A stretch of 64,000 nucleotides of DNA from Lineolata rhizophorae (taxonomy: Eukaryota > Ascomycota > Dothideomycetes > Lineolatales > Lineolataceae), in the NCBI GenBank assembly GCA_010093515.1, contig MU001687.1, positions 604,511 through 668,510 of the forward strand, in the 5' to 3' direction. A model generated the notes under the pieces. The model saw only the letters and a program-made list of their open reading frames with translations, was not told the DNA's origin and ran no database searches. The translations under genes were made by a program, and so were the position numbers. Below are positions 1 to 9,993 of the stretch, piece after piece; position 1 is the stretch's first letter, and each line of letters opens with the position of its first letter.

Positions 1-2
1 GA

Positions 3-482
3 CGGGAGCGAGAACAGCGCAAGATGGCCGAGAAACACACGCTGAAACTCGCTTTGAAGGCCCGCAATATCCCAAGTCGAGTGACAAACGAACGGCCCGA
101 CGCCGAGGATGCCATCATGAAGCTCGCGGATCCGCTAGATCCATCCTCGACGCTCTCCGTTCCCGTAATATTCTTGTATCCGCTGCACATGCAGAGCGAT
201 TTCATCAAGGCGTTTGCAGAAACTGAGACCCTTGGGGAGCACCTCTCGTACATCCTCCCGCTTCCGTGGGACGAAAAGGGAGAGTATACGCCGGAGAGCG
301 TGGAGTGCTACATTGAAACTGTTGCCGGCGGGCTGATCAAGGCCGGCAAGAAGTTGTCGCTCCTCAAGCTTCTCAAAAGCGGCAAGATCGAAATTGTGGA
401 CGGCATGCTACGTGTGCAAGTTGTGCCTCGGTCTAAAGCGCAAGGTTGGATTGACGACTTTAAGCGGCGACGCCTTGCGTGA
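3..482 (+). CDS. cns1: Hsp70/Hsp90 co-chaperone Cns1 (TTC4), C-terminal part, 5' truncated
   Basis: The reading frame is open from the first bases of the window, so the TPR-containing N-terminal half lies upstream. The visible ~159 residues match the C-terminal 'wheel' domain of Cns1/TTC4: a charged helix (Arg-Glu-Arg-Glu-Gln-Arg-Lys), then Leu-Lys-Ala-Arg-Asn-Ile, and the diagnostic stretch VPVIFLYPLHMQSDFIKAF. By family knowledge, Cns1 is an essential cytosolic co-chaperone that binds Hsp90 and Hsp70 through its TPRs; the wheel domain supports eEF2 folding and ribosome-related functions. The ATG at 24 is internal and should not be taken as the start. No intron is seen in this part. The identification is firm; only the truncation limits it. 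Confidence 0.9.
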   Translation, partial: REREQRKMAEKHTLKLALKARNIPSRVTNERPDAEDAIMKLADPLDPSSTLSVPVIFLYPLHMQSDFIKAFAETETLGEHLSYILPLPWDEKGEYTPESVECYIETVAGGLIKAGKKLSLLKLLKSGKIEIVDGMLRVQVVPRSKAQGWIDDFKRRRLA

Positions 483-1192
483 CCTTACCCTGGGCGGATA
501 CAATGCAAAGAGATAAATGCAAAACGAGGTACGAGGATTTCTTCCTAGAGTTGTAAGATAGGGGCCTTTATTAGAACAGCGTAGCTTTTCGTTTAGTTGT
601 CCCGATAGCATGCCGTTGGCTCCAATGAATGCGGATCCCGAAGCCTCTGCTGAGAGAATTGGGATGATCTCACTACCGAAATTCATCTCGGGCACGTGAC
701 GGACGAGGCCTGACCTTTGCAGTTTGCCTCACATTACGTGGAGGGACTCGCCCATGAAGGATAATCACGCCCTGTTCAAACTCGGAAGACGACGGCGAAA
801 ATCCAATAAGATCGCGACATCATGTCACCGCTTAGTAGCACTCCGTAGCGGGCTTCGGCGGCAGAAGGCGGCCGAAGGGCGGAGCGCGCCGAGGGCGCGG
901 CCTGCGCTCGGGCCGAACGGCAGCCGGCGGGCGGTTCTCGTGGCCCCCGGCCGCCAGGCACAGCTCTTGGATCCCCGACGCCAGCAGCGCCCCGCCGGCG
1001 CCTCGTCCAGTCATCAGCGTTCCACCAGCTGTCACGGGCTGCACCGACCTCCCTCCACCACCTCGTGCCTCCCTCCCTGCACCAGCAGCCTCGCCACGCC
1101 ACGACATTAACTTCCCTTCCCCCCCGCCCCATTCCTTCCCTCTCCGCAGTCGCTGTCCGCAACCGTCGCTCGCCCGCCCAGCCCCGCCCGCA
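483..1192. other. Intergenic region, cns1 to 190-aa gene
   Basis: This holds the 3' flank of cns1 and the promoter of the next plus-strand gene. A CACGTG(A) palindrome lies at 693-698. The last ~100 bases before the ATG are pyrimidine-rich, as in many fungal 5' leaders. Open frames here are GC-driven and show no recognisable protein. Confidence 0.6.
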
Positions 1193-2005
1193 ATGTCTTC
1201 TTCGATCGCTATCCCCAAGCGTAAGAAGCCGGTCGCCGCCCGCCACATCCTCGACTCGCACATGGCCGGTCACGGCCACCACCACCACCACGGGCACTCG
1301 GCCCGCCATCACCACTACGGCGATGCAGCCTCGTCCTCATCTTCGTCGCTGACGACGCCCGACCCGGGCCCCGTCTTCCACGCGGCTTCGCCCTCCTCGT
1401 CGTCCTCAGCCTCCTCGCCGCGACACTTCTCCACGCCGGCCTTTGTTGCCGGGCCGGCGAAGCCGATGCCGGCGCCGGCACCTACGCCTGCGGCCGTCGG
1501 CGGAGAGCGTCACTTCCGGGAGAGGAGGCCGTCGCTGCTGAGTAAGTGGTCGGGCGGAAACCTGCCTAGGTGAGGTGCGACGATGAGGGCATGGCTGGCT
1601 AACGCAGGCTTCAGGCGCGTCCCTTGCCCGGAGCGAGCACGTCGTCGTGAACGTCGGTCATCCCGATGCGCCAAGACTGGTGAGTTTGCAGAGGCAGGAC
1701 ACACTCGGCGATGGGTCGCATAGGCTGACAACGCCGTCGTGATAGATTTCTTGCGTCAAGGCGTCGCAAGGCTTCGACTGGAACCAGGGTAAGTTGCAGC
1801 CATTCCTACGTACGAGCGAAGAACTCGCACCCGCTCCACCTTATGGCCCGATTGAATGAGTGTCTTCGGACGGCGCCAACAATCTCCAGACATTTTCCTC
1901 CCCAGCTATCTCGATCATGACTCGATAGATCTCGAGCGCAAGCAGGATCCCGTCGAGGACATCGTCCTAACCGAGGAAGAGGCTGCCGCCATCTATCCTC
2001 ATTAA
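1193..2005 (+). CDS. Conserved-looking hypothetical protein, 190 aa, His/Ser-rich N-terminus
   Basis: Inferred exons are 1193-1541, 1615-1679, 1746-1788 and 1890-2005. All three introns (73, 66 and 101 nt) have GT..AG ends, and the frame stays open across all junctions to a 190-residue product. The N-terminal half is low complexity: a His-rich tract at ~27-44 (HGHHHHHGHSARHHHYGD), then Ser and Pro/Ala runs. The C-terminal ~70 residues are compact, acidic and probably the folded, conserved part (Val-Asn-Val-Gly, Gly-Phe-Asp-Trp-Asn-Gln, Phe-Leu-Pro-Ser-Tyr-Leu, Val-Leu-Thr-Glu-Glu-Glu). I see no signal peptide or membrane segment. I do not recognise the family and assign no function. The His tract could bind metal, but that is only a composition-based guess. 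The exon model is well supported by frame continuity. Confidence 0.7.
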
Positions 2006-2743
2006 TGACTACATATGCGAACATGATCGGTTTTAGAGATGGACAGCGCCAGCTAGGGGGCACGGATAGGGTCGATATACCCGGCGTACTTCTGGCTTCA
2101 CCGCGTGGATGGAGACGTGTATTTGCATTGCAGGTGCAACTGGCCTTTTGCTTTCACGGAGTCCTCTCATTGAACGGACGGGATCTTTTGGCGAAACTTA
2201 ACTTGGGCGCTCTATTCGGGACGAATCGTATATATTCACATACCATGTCACATACCTTTTAGTTAGGCCTAGGTAGCTTTATGTGTCAAACGTTCATTCG
2301 CGCCTTTGGTCGAGTTCCCGCTAGCTTCAACGTTCCGGACGGGCGGTTCGCCGGCAAGCTCCCATCTGCGGTGTCCGCACTAGCCCGACTCCACCCAATT
2401 ACCGCCGACGACGTGCAACCTGCAGTGCTACCGCGGCGTCTTTGTTTGCTTCTCCCGAAGCTTTTCACGCGTGCAACCTGTTCTTTGTACTCACGGCCCA
2501 GCTCGGAACGTTTTCGTCACTGATAGGCTCGGTCGCCAATCGCAGACCCTGGTCCGCTCTGGCTCGGCTATCTTTCCGCCCGGGGACAAGCGCATCGCCG
2601 GCCAATGCCCCGTGACTTCGTAACACGACCGTGAGCGACCAGAACGCGGTAAACAAAGTGGCGCGGAGACTCCCCAATCGAAGCCGCAATACTACGATCG
2701 CACGACATTTTCGCACGTCGGCCCTTTTTCGAACAGTTCAGTC
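2006..2743. other. Intergenic region upstream of mis14
   Basis: This is the 3' flank of the 190-aa gene and the promoter/leader of mis14. It is slightly AT-richer than the coding sequence. I see no recognisable ORF, RNA gene or repeat. Confidence 0.6.
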
Positions 2744-3576
2744 ATGGAGACGGCGCACCGCAAGATCGCGCTCCAATCGCCCGCCGACCTGGCGTACCTC
2801 GAAGCAACGGCGCGCCGCGCCGCGCGCCGCAAGATCGACCAGAACCTGCCGGCCAGCGCCGCGCCCACGGGCGAAGACGCCCTGCGGCGCAAAGTCGAGG
2901 AGCTCGTCGAAGAGGTGCGCGCGTTCTCACCACCACCCACATCACACCACACACCACACACCAACCCTCCCCGCGCCCCCCCTTAACAACCCAACTAACG
3001 ACGCGGCCCCCCCTGAAAAAGTACATCCGCACGACCTTTTCCCTCGCGCGCCCCAACCTCAGCGTCAACGGCATCGATCTCGACGGCAACGACGCCGCCG
3101 CCACCGCCGCCGGTGGCGCGCCGTCAGACGCGCGGCAGCAACCCGCCGCCGCGGACGACGCCTCCTTCGAGCCCTACGACACGCGCCTCGCGGAGCGCAT
3201 CCGCGCGCTGGAGGCCAGCAAGGAGGCGCTGACGGAGCGGGTCGCAGACCAGCGGCGCGGGGCGCCGCAGGCGGCTGCGGCGCGGTTCGCCGAGGGGTTC
3301 GCGACCGAGGTGGCGCGGGACGAGGAGGGGGGGGAGGCGGCGGCAGCGGCGGCCGTGGGCGTGGTGAAGGAGGAGGAGGATGGGCAAGGCGTTGGAGGGA
3401 CGGAGGAGGGCGGGCTGTTGGGCGTGAAGGGGGAGGATCTGAGGAGGTGGGATGAGGTGAGGAGGACATGGGAGAGAGGGACGGAGGGACTGGTGGGGCT
3501 GGTGGATGGGCTTGGGGAAGCGGTGGGGAGGCTCGAGAGGGCAAAGGAGGTTGTGGCGGCGCTGGAGGGAAAGTGA
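2744..3576 (+). CDS. mis14: Kinetochore protein Mis14/Nsl1 family (Mis12/MIND complex subunit)
   Basis: Inferred exons are 2744-2914 and 3022-3576, giving 241 aa. The N-terminus (His-Arg-Lys-Ile-x-Leu-Gln-Ser-Pro-Ala-Asp-Leu-x-Tyr-Leu) is the signature of the Mis14-like family; the rest is charged and helical with acidic, Gly-rich spacers. By family knowledge this is a MIND/Mis12-complex subunit linking centromeric chromatin to Ndc80 at the kinetochore. The 107-nt intron has a GTGCGC donor and a CTAAC branch site near 2995. Its acceptor sits in an A-rich context (GAAAAAG) rather than a pyrimidine tract, so the junction is the least certain part. Skipping the intron would end the protein at 81 residues, which argues for splicing. 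The sequence after the junction (Tyr-Ile-Arg-Thr-Thr-Phe) continues a plausible helix. Confidence 0.8.
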
Positions 3577-4369
3577 GGATGGTTTTTGGTGAGTCTGGGC
3601 TCTGTTCGGATTTGGCGGTGTGCAATAGTGTATACTGGCGTTTGGGTCGTGTTTGGGATGCGAATGCAGGAGTGGAAGGATTTGCGTCATCGAATCGAAC
3701 TGTCGAGGTTTGTGGAATTCGATTGCTATGGGGAATTAAGCATTACGGTCACGGGTTCAATTATTCATTGGCTAGCGCTGGCGGTCTAACATTTGGGTGC
3801 AGGCTAACGTTCTAAAACCAATTACAACGTCTCTTACAAAGTTTTAGTGGTACATAAAGTGCAGGAAGGCAACGAACTGTGCGACTTGCCTTCTGCCGTT
3901 GTGCGAGCACGCTCTGTCGGCCCGGGACCCGAGGGACTGGGACAACCACTGCTGTCAGGTGCCACCCACTGAACGCCGCCGTTGGAGAAGATGAAGCCGC
4001 TGCCTGGATGATCTTGCCTTGCGGCGCGGTGGAAGAGGACCAGTAAGGAAGCAGAATTATAATCTAAAGAGGTGCTTTCCGCATTGTTCGAAATGGGAAC
4101 CTATAAAGCTGTGACAGCTTTCGTGCCAAGGGATCTAACCGCCCGGCGCGGTAGAATTCACTACGGTGACACTACGCAAGGGAAGCAAGCATTGCGCCAG
4201 TGTGTCTAACACTGTAAGACAGAGATCAACGCGCCGCATTTTCCTGCCAACATAAATATGGCATTGGTTCCTTGCTTGCTGTCTTCTGGGCCGCGGTGCT
4301 TCGTCCCGGAACTTAACAAATACCTGATCTCAAAGTTGCAAACCCCATCCTTTCAGAAGACTCCCTGCG
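3577..4369. other. Intergenic region, mis14 to MFS gene
   Basis: This is the mis14 3' flank and the promoter of the transporter. It is AT-richer than its neighbours. An AT-rich element (cataaatatgg) lies near 4251, about 115 bases before the MFS ATG, and may be TATA-like. No gene is seen. Confidence 0.5.
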
Positions 4370-6112
4370 ATGGACCGATTCCAAGATGATCCTACGGAGC
4401 CATTGCTGTCCTCAAGGCCGGATACGGAAAGCCCCAATGGTGAAACCTCTAATACAGAGACCAGCGATGCAAGCGCGGCGCCTAAGCCTTCGACAGAGTT
4501 TAAGGCGACATCCAGGACTTATACGGCGTATGTCATGGTCATGGTCTTGACGCTCACGGAAGCTCTCGATAGCACCATTGTCTCGGTTGCCTTGCCGGTG
4601 AGTCCGCACAACCCCTATGGCGGGAAGTATACTCACTGCCGCAGACCATCGCCAAAGCCATCGGCAGCAGCACCGCGGCAACCTTCGCCCTCGGCACCAG
4701 CTACTTGCTCGCTTCCACGACGCTCCAGCCCATATTTGCGTCCGTGTCCAACGTGTTCGGGAGGAAGCCGCTGTTGCTCATCGCGCTCTTCACGTTCGCC
4801 GTCGGTCTGGCAATTGCGAGCGCCGGGAATAGCTCCGCCGTCGTACTTTTGGGTCGAACATTGCAAGGCGTCGGATCCGCGGGCTCGAACCCCTTGGCCG
4901 TGATGATACTGACCGATATCGTCCCGTTGAAGGAGCGCCCCAGGTGGCTGGGAAACGTGGGCATCATGTGGATGCTTGGAGGATTGGCAGGTCCACCGAT
5001 CGGTGGCGGGTTGGCGGCAACGAACTGGGTACGTGACGAGCTTTCCGGATTCAGTAAACTCGATTGCTGACTCAAACCAGAGAGCCGTCTTTTGGGTGTG
5101 TTTGCCGCTGATTGCGGTTTGCTTCGTCGTGACCATGCTTTTCCTTCGACTTAAGAAGACGCAGGGGCGGCTGAAGCACATGTTGTCGAGACTCGACTAC
5201 GTAGGCATGCTTCTCTTCCTGCCTGCGAGCTTCCTTGTCCTCTTGACTCTGACGTGGCTCTCCACAAAATATCCGTGGTTGTCGGCGGAGGTCCTCGTAC
5301 CTCTATCGTCAGGAATCGGGCTGATGATACTGTTCGTCATGTACGAGAGGAATGTGGAAGCAGAACCACTCATCAGGCTGGAGGTCTTTGGCAACCCGAC
5401 GTCCAAAATTGCGTATTTTGGGACCGTCATACACGCTTTGGTCTTCTTCATGACCGTCTATTATCTTCCAGTCTATTATCAAGGAGTCCAAGGCTATAGT
5501 TCTACCCGGGCCGGGCTTGCCATGCTCGCCGTCATGTTGTCAAATGCCCCCGTGAACGCTCTCGCCAACAGGTCGATCCAATACAGCCAGCGCTACCGCT
5601 GGGCAGTATGGACGGGATGGGGGCTCACAACTCTCGGGCTAGGGCTCATGTGTCTCCTTGACACTTCGACTCGTGGTCCTGTTTGGGTCGTCATCACTTT
5701 GACTGCCGGTGCGGGCTTTGGAGTCCTGGGTGCCGGGCAGAGCACCACTACGCAGGCGGCCAACAAGAGTGAGAACCAAGCTAGGTCTCAGTCGGCGTAT
5801 TTGCTGGTTCGCGGGTTTGGCCAGACGCTCGGAGTCGCCGTCGGCGTTGCCATCTTCCAGAATAGACTGAAGAGCTCCTTGCAAGGCTACGATATGGGAG
5901 ACCACATCGCCGCCGATACGTTGTTGCAATACGTCAAGTCGGCCGATCTCGCGCCAGAGGAGCGCGCCATGCTGCAGAAGGCGATTGCGGATGCACTTCG
6001 CGTTCTCTGGGCGACCGGATGCGGACTTGCGGGACTCGCTGGCTTATTGAGCTGTTTCATTAAAGGGTACCCCTTGGATCAAGATCCGGACTCAAAGCAC
6101 AGTCCTGAGTAG
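4370..6112 (+). CDS. MFS multidrug-type transporter, DHA2 (14-TM) family
   Basis: Inferred exons are 4370-4597, 4645-5028 and 5081-6112 (introns of 47 and 52 nt), giving 547 aa. A hydrophilic, acidic N-terminal tail of ~55 residues precedes many hydrophobic helices. Motifs seen are the DHA D1 motif in TM1 (Leu-Asp-Ser-Thr-Ile-Val-Ser-Val-Ala-Leu-Pro), a motif-A-like loop (Ser-Asn-Val-Phe-Gly-Arg-Lys-Pro), an R-x-Gln-Gly-x-Gly segment (GRTLQGVGSAG), and antiporter motif C (GGLAGPPIGGG). Length and motifs fit the 14-TM drug:H+ antiporter group, acting at the plasma or vacuolar membrane. In fungi this group includes toxin-efflux pumps, but no biosynthetic genes flank it here and the substrate cannot be told. 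Both introns fall in frame within conserved segments, which supports the model. Confidence 0.92.
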
Positions 6113-7993
6113 GAGAGACCAGCGTTTAGGGATGCGAGGAAAAGAAAGTCATGGGGGTGAGAGCTGGCAAGAATACAAATGCGGGCTTGGCGCTCGCGGA
6201 GTGTATGGTTAGAAGTATAAAAAGCGATTGTCGTTCGACTGACATCGAGGCTGATAGAATTGCCTGTAAATATGCTAAGTACGTAGACAACAAGCAATGC
6301 TATTCATGAACCAATAGTCATAGACTACACAGCAACCTTGTAGCCATTGTTGGCAAGCCAAGACCTGAAGTGTTCGCAAAACTTGCTGACGTTGAGGAAT
6401 CACTGATCAGCCAGGATGGTTGCTCACCGATACCGACATCCAGACCGCGCTCCTTCAGCGGCAGCAAAAGGCTTGACGCGCCATGCTCGAGGCGGCGGCT
6501 TTCATCAATTTCGAACGCTCCTGACTCTGGTACCTGAAATGTGCTTTGCGGCTGACGTGCAGCCAGAGCGCGTGGTCTGGAGTGGGTCCCGGCCGGGACC
6601 CGTCTCCGGCAATGCGCGCTGAGCTATTCGTGGAAGCAACCCCTGGACGCGGGCCTGCCCGGGCGCTGTAGAACGGTGGAAATCCCCGGCAGCTCGTATT
6701 GCGGACCTGGGCGTATCAGCCTTGACGGTGGAATTGGCAACTTGTCAGTTCGCGAACAGTGTGGCCTTCGGCAAGAATTTTTGCGGTTTTCGACACTGGG
6801 AGGCATGCGGAGAGAGGAGGCCGATCAAGGGGGAACGTTGTGGAAAGAGCAGCCGAGTGGGATCGCCAGGAACGCGTCTCTCGTCGCCAAGACCTCCGGT
6901 CTGTGCGTACACTGACCACCTCACTTCTTGACACCACGATAAACGCTGAGAATTGTATCTGCCGCGTACCATGTACGTACCGATTGCGTGTTTAGACCCG
7001 GTCAAGATCCACACCAATATGCAACCACCTTCAGCCGCAAGCTGTCGTGACGAGCATCCGAACCTCGACTGCCGATGATGATCAACTGCCTACTTGGGAT
7101 GATATTCTCAAGCTACGGAATGGATGTCCGTGGCCAACCTATTTCCGCCTAACCACACGAAGGGAATTCGAATATTGGTAGCCAAGGATAGGTGGAAATT
7201 CTAGGCACACTAATCGGTGAAACACACTGGCGCGAGGGCACTGCCACTGAAAGCAACTTCTGGCTTCCCAGGCCGCATCATGAGCGCGGGGCGTTTAGGT
7301 TCCCCTTGAATGCCTCCAATGCTCAGTTGGTATACTTATAAAAGTACGGATTTTTGAGTATTGATCAAGTCACCGCAAACAATCGCGGACATTGTCGCAT
7401 CGGAAGGGCGTGTCGTAGGCTTGCGCAACAGGAATTCCGCGATCCTACGATTGCTACGCGCAAATCCAGTTATTCCTCAGTGTGGCAAGCTCCGGTAGTC
7501 CAGCTCGAGCGTGAAGGTTTGTCCAGCCCTTGTCCGAAAGGGCGTGCAGGCCATGCCTGAGGCTCATTGTGCTAAGAAGGATTCCTCCAGGCTGTCGGGA
7601 CTCAGCTCCAGCTCTTGCCGCGCCAACCCCTACTTTTCAGCCACAAATAGCTCGCGGGACGATATCGCTTCTACCCGCAGGAGCGCCGATCACGGTCGGC
7701 GGTACCTTGCACGCCGACCCACCCGCATAAGTGTAGCGGAAATAATGTAGGTTTCATGTACGTCTTCCCGAGTATATATCTCTGGGGAAGCCACCGCCGA
7801 CATGCCGTTCTCTCCTCGCCACCAACTCTCATTTGGTCAAGCCAACCATCCGGCAATCGTCCTTCGTTCCGCTCCATTCATTTAAGCAGCCACCTGCCGG
7901 TCCTTCAGTCGTCGAGCTACCTTCTAAGCTTCTTAGAGCTAGGTTCTCCGGCACTCAACCACCACCCTCATTCTCCACCGGTCCTTCTCAACC
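6113..7993. other. Gene-poor 1.9 kb stretch after the MFS gene
   Basis: Composition is mixed, with AT-rich patches near 6170-6310 and 6940-7350. Every frame is broken into pieces under ~100 codons and none shows a family I recognise. The last ~250 bases are the promoter and leader of the secreted-protein gene (TATATAT at 7770-7776, then a pyrimidine-rich leader). A decayed gene cannot be excluded by eye. Confidence 0.5.
7770..7776 (+). promoter_or_regulatory. TATA-like element of the secreted Thr/Gly-rich gene
   Basis: A TATATAT string lies about 220 bases before the ATG, followed by a C/T-rich leader typical of highly expressed fungal genes. Assigned by position only. Confidence 0.4.
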
Positions 7994-8626
7994 ATGAAGA
8001 CGTTCGCCACCTTCGCTCCCCTCGTATTCGCCGCCACGACCCTCGCCTCCCCTCTCAACATGGCCTCCCCTTTCGGCTCCGTCCGGTGGTGGTGGGAATC
8101 CAGCCACTCCTCCAGCTCATCCTACCCCACCATGACGCCCTCCGCCGCCGACGGCGTCTGGGGCCCCACGGGCGGCTGGAACGCGACCGCCTTCGGCGCC
8201 ACAGGCACAGGCACAGGCACAGGCGTCTACGCCACAGGCACGGGCACTGGCATCCCCGTCGGCACCGGCACCGGCAGCGCCGCCGCGCCCGCCGTCACCC
8301 TCGAGCTGCCCTCCGGCGGCGACATCCCGCTCGCCAAGCGCAACGACATGACGCCCGAGAAGTGGTCCTCGATGCTCGGCCTCGGGCGCTTCGCCTCCAC
8401 CACCTTGTCGACCCGCACGCGCACGGGCGTGCCCCCAGGCGTCTTCCCGCCGGGCTGCGGCTACGTCTCGGGCTCGGCGTACTATCCGACCGGGACGGCG
8501 TGCCCGTTCCCGACGGGGACGGGTACGGCGGCGCCGCAGCCGTCCAACGGGACCGAGACGAGGGTCCCGGACACGCCCATCTTTCCCAACGTTGCCCGGG
8601 CGGGGCACCTCGCGCCCATGATGTAG
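7994..8626 (+). CDS. Small secreted Ser/Thr/Gly-rich protein, 210 aa
   Basis: Single exon; the ATG sits in a good fungal context (CAACC-ATG). Residues 1-18 or 19 form a signal peptide (Met-Lys-Thr, hydrophobic core, Leu-Ala-Ser). The mature protein is low complexity: Ser-rich at 35-45 and Thr-Gly dipeptide runs at ~70-95 and ~174-180, encoded by an imperfect ACAGGC/ACGGGC repeat. There are only two cysteines (155 and 170), which may form one disulphide. A Leu-Ala-Lys-Arg site at 113-116 fits a Kex2-type cleavage signal and would separate the Thr/Gly-rich part from a ~94-residue C-terminal piece. N-glycosylation sequons occur (Asn-Ala-Thr at 63, Asn-Gly-Thr at 185). There is no membrane anchor. 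It could be a cell-wall, matrix or effector-like protein; no family is recognised. Confidence 0.75.
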   Translation: MKTFATFAPLVFAATTLASPLNMASPFGSVRWWWESSHSSSSSYPTMTPSAADGVWGPTGGWNATAFGATGTGTGTGVYATGTGTGIPVGTGTGSAAAPAVTLELPSGGDIPLAKRNDMTPEKWSSMLGLGRFASTTLSTRTRTGVPPGVFPPGCGYVSGSAYYPTGTACPFPTGTGTAAPQPSNGTETRVPDTPIFPNVARAGHLAPMM

Positions 8627-9377
8627 GGACTTGTGTCGTGCGGGCAGGTTTTGGATGTAAAGCTTGCGATTAGCATGGTCCTTTGCGCAAGGTTCGGGAA
8701 CTGGGTTTTTCACTGTTCTTTGGGAGTTCACATGGGACGGGCGTTGTCACATGTTCGAATAGGAAATGAACGCATTGATGAATCAAAATGTGAACCTGTT
8801 GATATTGTGAGGCGTTTGCACGCTTACTACGTGTAAGTTGGGTGCTAGTTGGGCAGGAAGTGTGAATCAGCTGTGATCACATGGGAGTACAACAGATTTG
8901 GAGAAAAGAGAAACCCATTAATTGCAGCATCCAAGCAATAGGCAAGGAGCCGGATGATCAGTGATGAATGCATCTCGGTCATAATGGAAACCGAACTACC
9001 TCCCATAAAAGCAGAAAAGCACAAACCCGGGGCCATCAGCTCCACCAGATTAACTGCGTGGCTGATGGTCCCTTGAATCAATCTTCATCAGATGGACTCC
9101 GTAACGCCAAGCCCTTAAACCGAGCACAAACTCGAAGGGCCGAACTCCGCACGCCGCCGCTAGCACCTACATCCTTGTGGACTCCTTTCTCAGCTTGCAA
9201 CACCGGTTTCATTTTGGCTCCCCGAGACGCAGAAGTCGAAGTCGAAGACATAGACGAGGTCGGAGACTTTGTCGATGCGGAGCGTAGCGACGTCGACCGC
9301 GGCGGCGATGCCACCGCCCTGACCCTTTCCATGGTGCGGCCCGCAGAGGGGCTTCCGACTACGGGCCGCGCCTCATG
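8627..9377. other. Convergent intergenic region
   Basis: This is the 3' flank shared by the secreted-protein gene (plus) and sf3b14 (minus). AT-richer DNA lies at 8750-9000 and GC-richer DNA at 9100-9370. Open frames on both strands here lack recognisable domains, and the right part is probably sf3b14 3' UTR. Confidence 0.5.
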
Positions 9378-9993
9378 CTATTCGATGTTGTGTTGCTGTT
9401 TGATGCGATCGAGATTGGCTTGACGCTGCGCGAGGTCTTCTTTTGACTTGGCCATCTTTTCCGGCTGGTGGTACAACACTGTGGAATGGATTAACGTGGT
9501 GCCCGGTCAGAGATTGGTTTGAAACATACCAACTAGGTAGCGGTTCTGGAAGTTGAAGCCGTTCAGCTTGTCGCAAGCCGACTTCGCGTCCATCACTTCA
9601 TCATACACAACGAAAGCCGTGCCCTTTGTATTGTTCGCGATGCCCTGACGAATTTGACTGCTTCTGTTAGCATGCCAATAGTCCGATGCGCCTCTCTAGG
9701 GTGGGCACGCGACGACGTACCGGATCGGGCCAAATTTGCCGAAGAGGTCGAACAGCTCTTCTGGGGTGACGTTGTAGCTATACGGTGTGTTAGCGAACGG
9801 CGACCATTCGATCCATCGCAATAGCGGGCGCATACCTCAAGTTCTTAACGAATAGAGCTCTGGTGGAAAGACGCGTGGGTTAGTAATACCGCGCAAGCAG
9901 ACGCAGGCACCGGCGGGCACTGCGGGCCCCGGACCAGCCGCAGGGCGGAACTCACCGATTAACTTCCGGGGCTAGCTTTCCACCGCGACTCAT
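9378..9993 (-). CDS. Splicing factor 3b subunit p14 (SF3b14/SF3B6), RRM protein
   Basis: Five exons on the minus strand: 9956-9993, 9836-9859 (a 24-nt micro-exon), 9721-9777, 9530-9657 and 9378-9478, giving 115 aa. The product is one RRM: RNP2-like Ala-Leu-Phe-Val-Lys-Asn-Leu, then Tyr-Asn-Val-Thr-Pro-Glu-Glu-Leu-Phe-Asp-Leu-Phe-Gly-Lys-Phe-Gly, and RNP1-like Gly-Thr-Ala-Phe-Val-Val-Tyr. A C-terminal helix rich in Lys/Gln/Arg follows. Length and sequence fit the p14 subunit of U2 snRNP SF3b, which contacts the branch-point adenosine and SF3b1 in the nucleus. All five junctions use GT..AG and keep the frame, and the human protein is of similar length (~125 aa). None of these exons is visible as a long ORF, so the gene is easily missed. 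Confidence 0.92.

Noticed and set aside
776-1315. Long minus-strand open frames antisense to the 190-aa gene
   Set aside because: They are Arg/Gly/Val-rich products of GC-biased complement sequence and overlap a well-supported spliced gene on the other strand.
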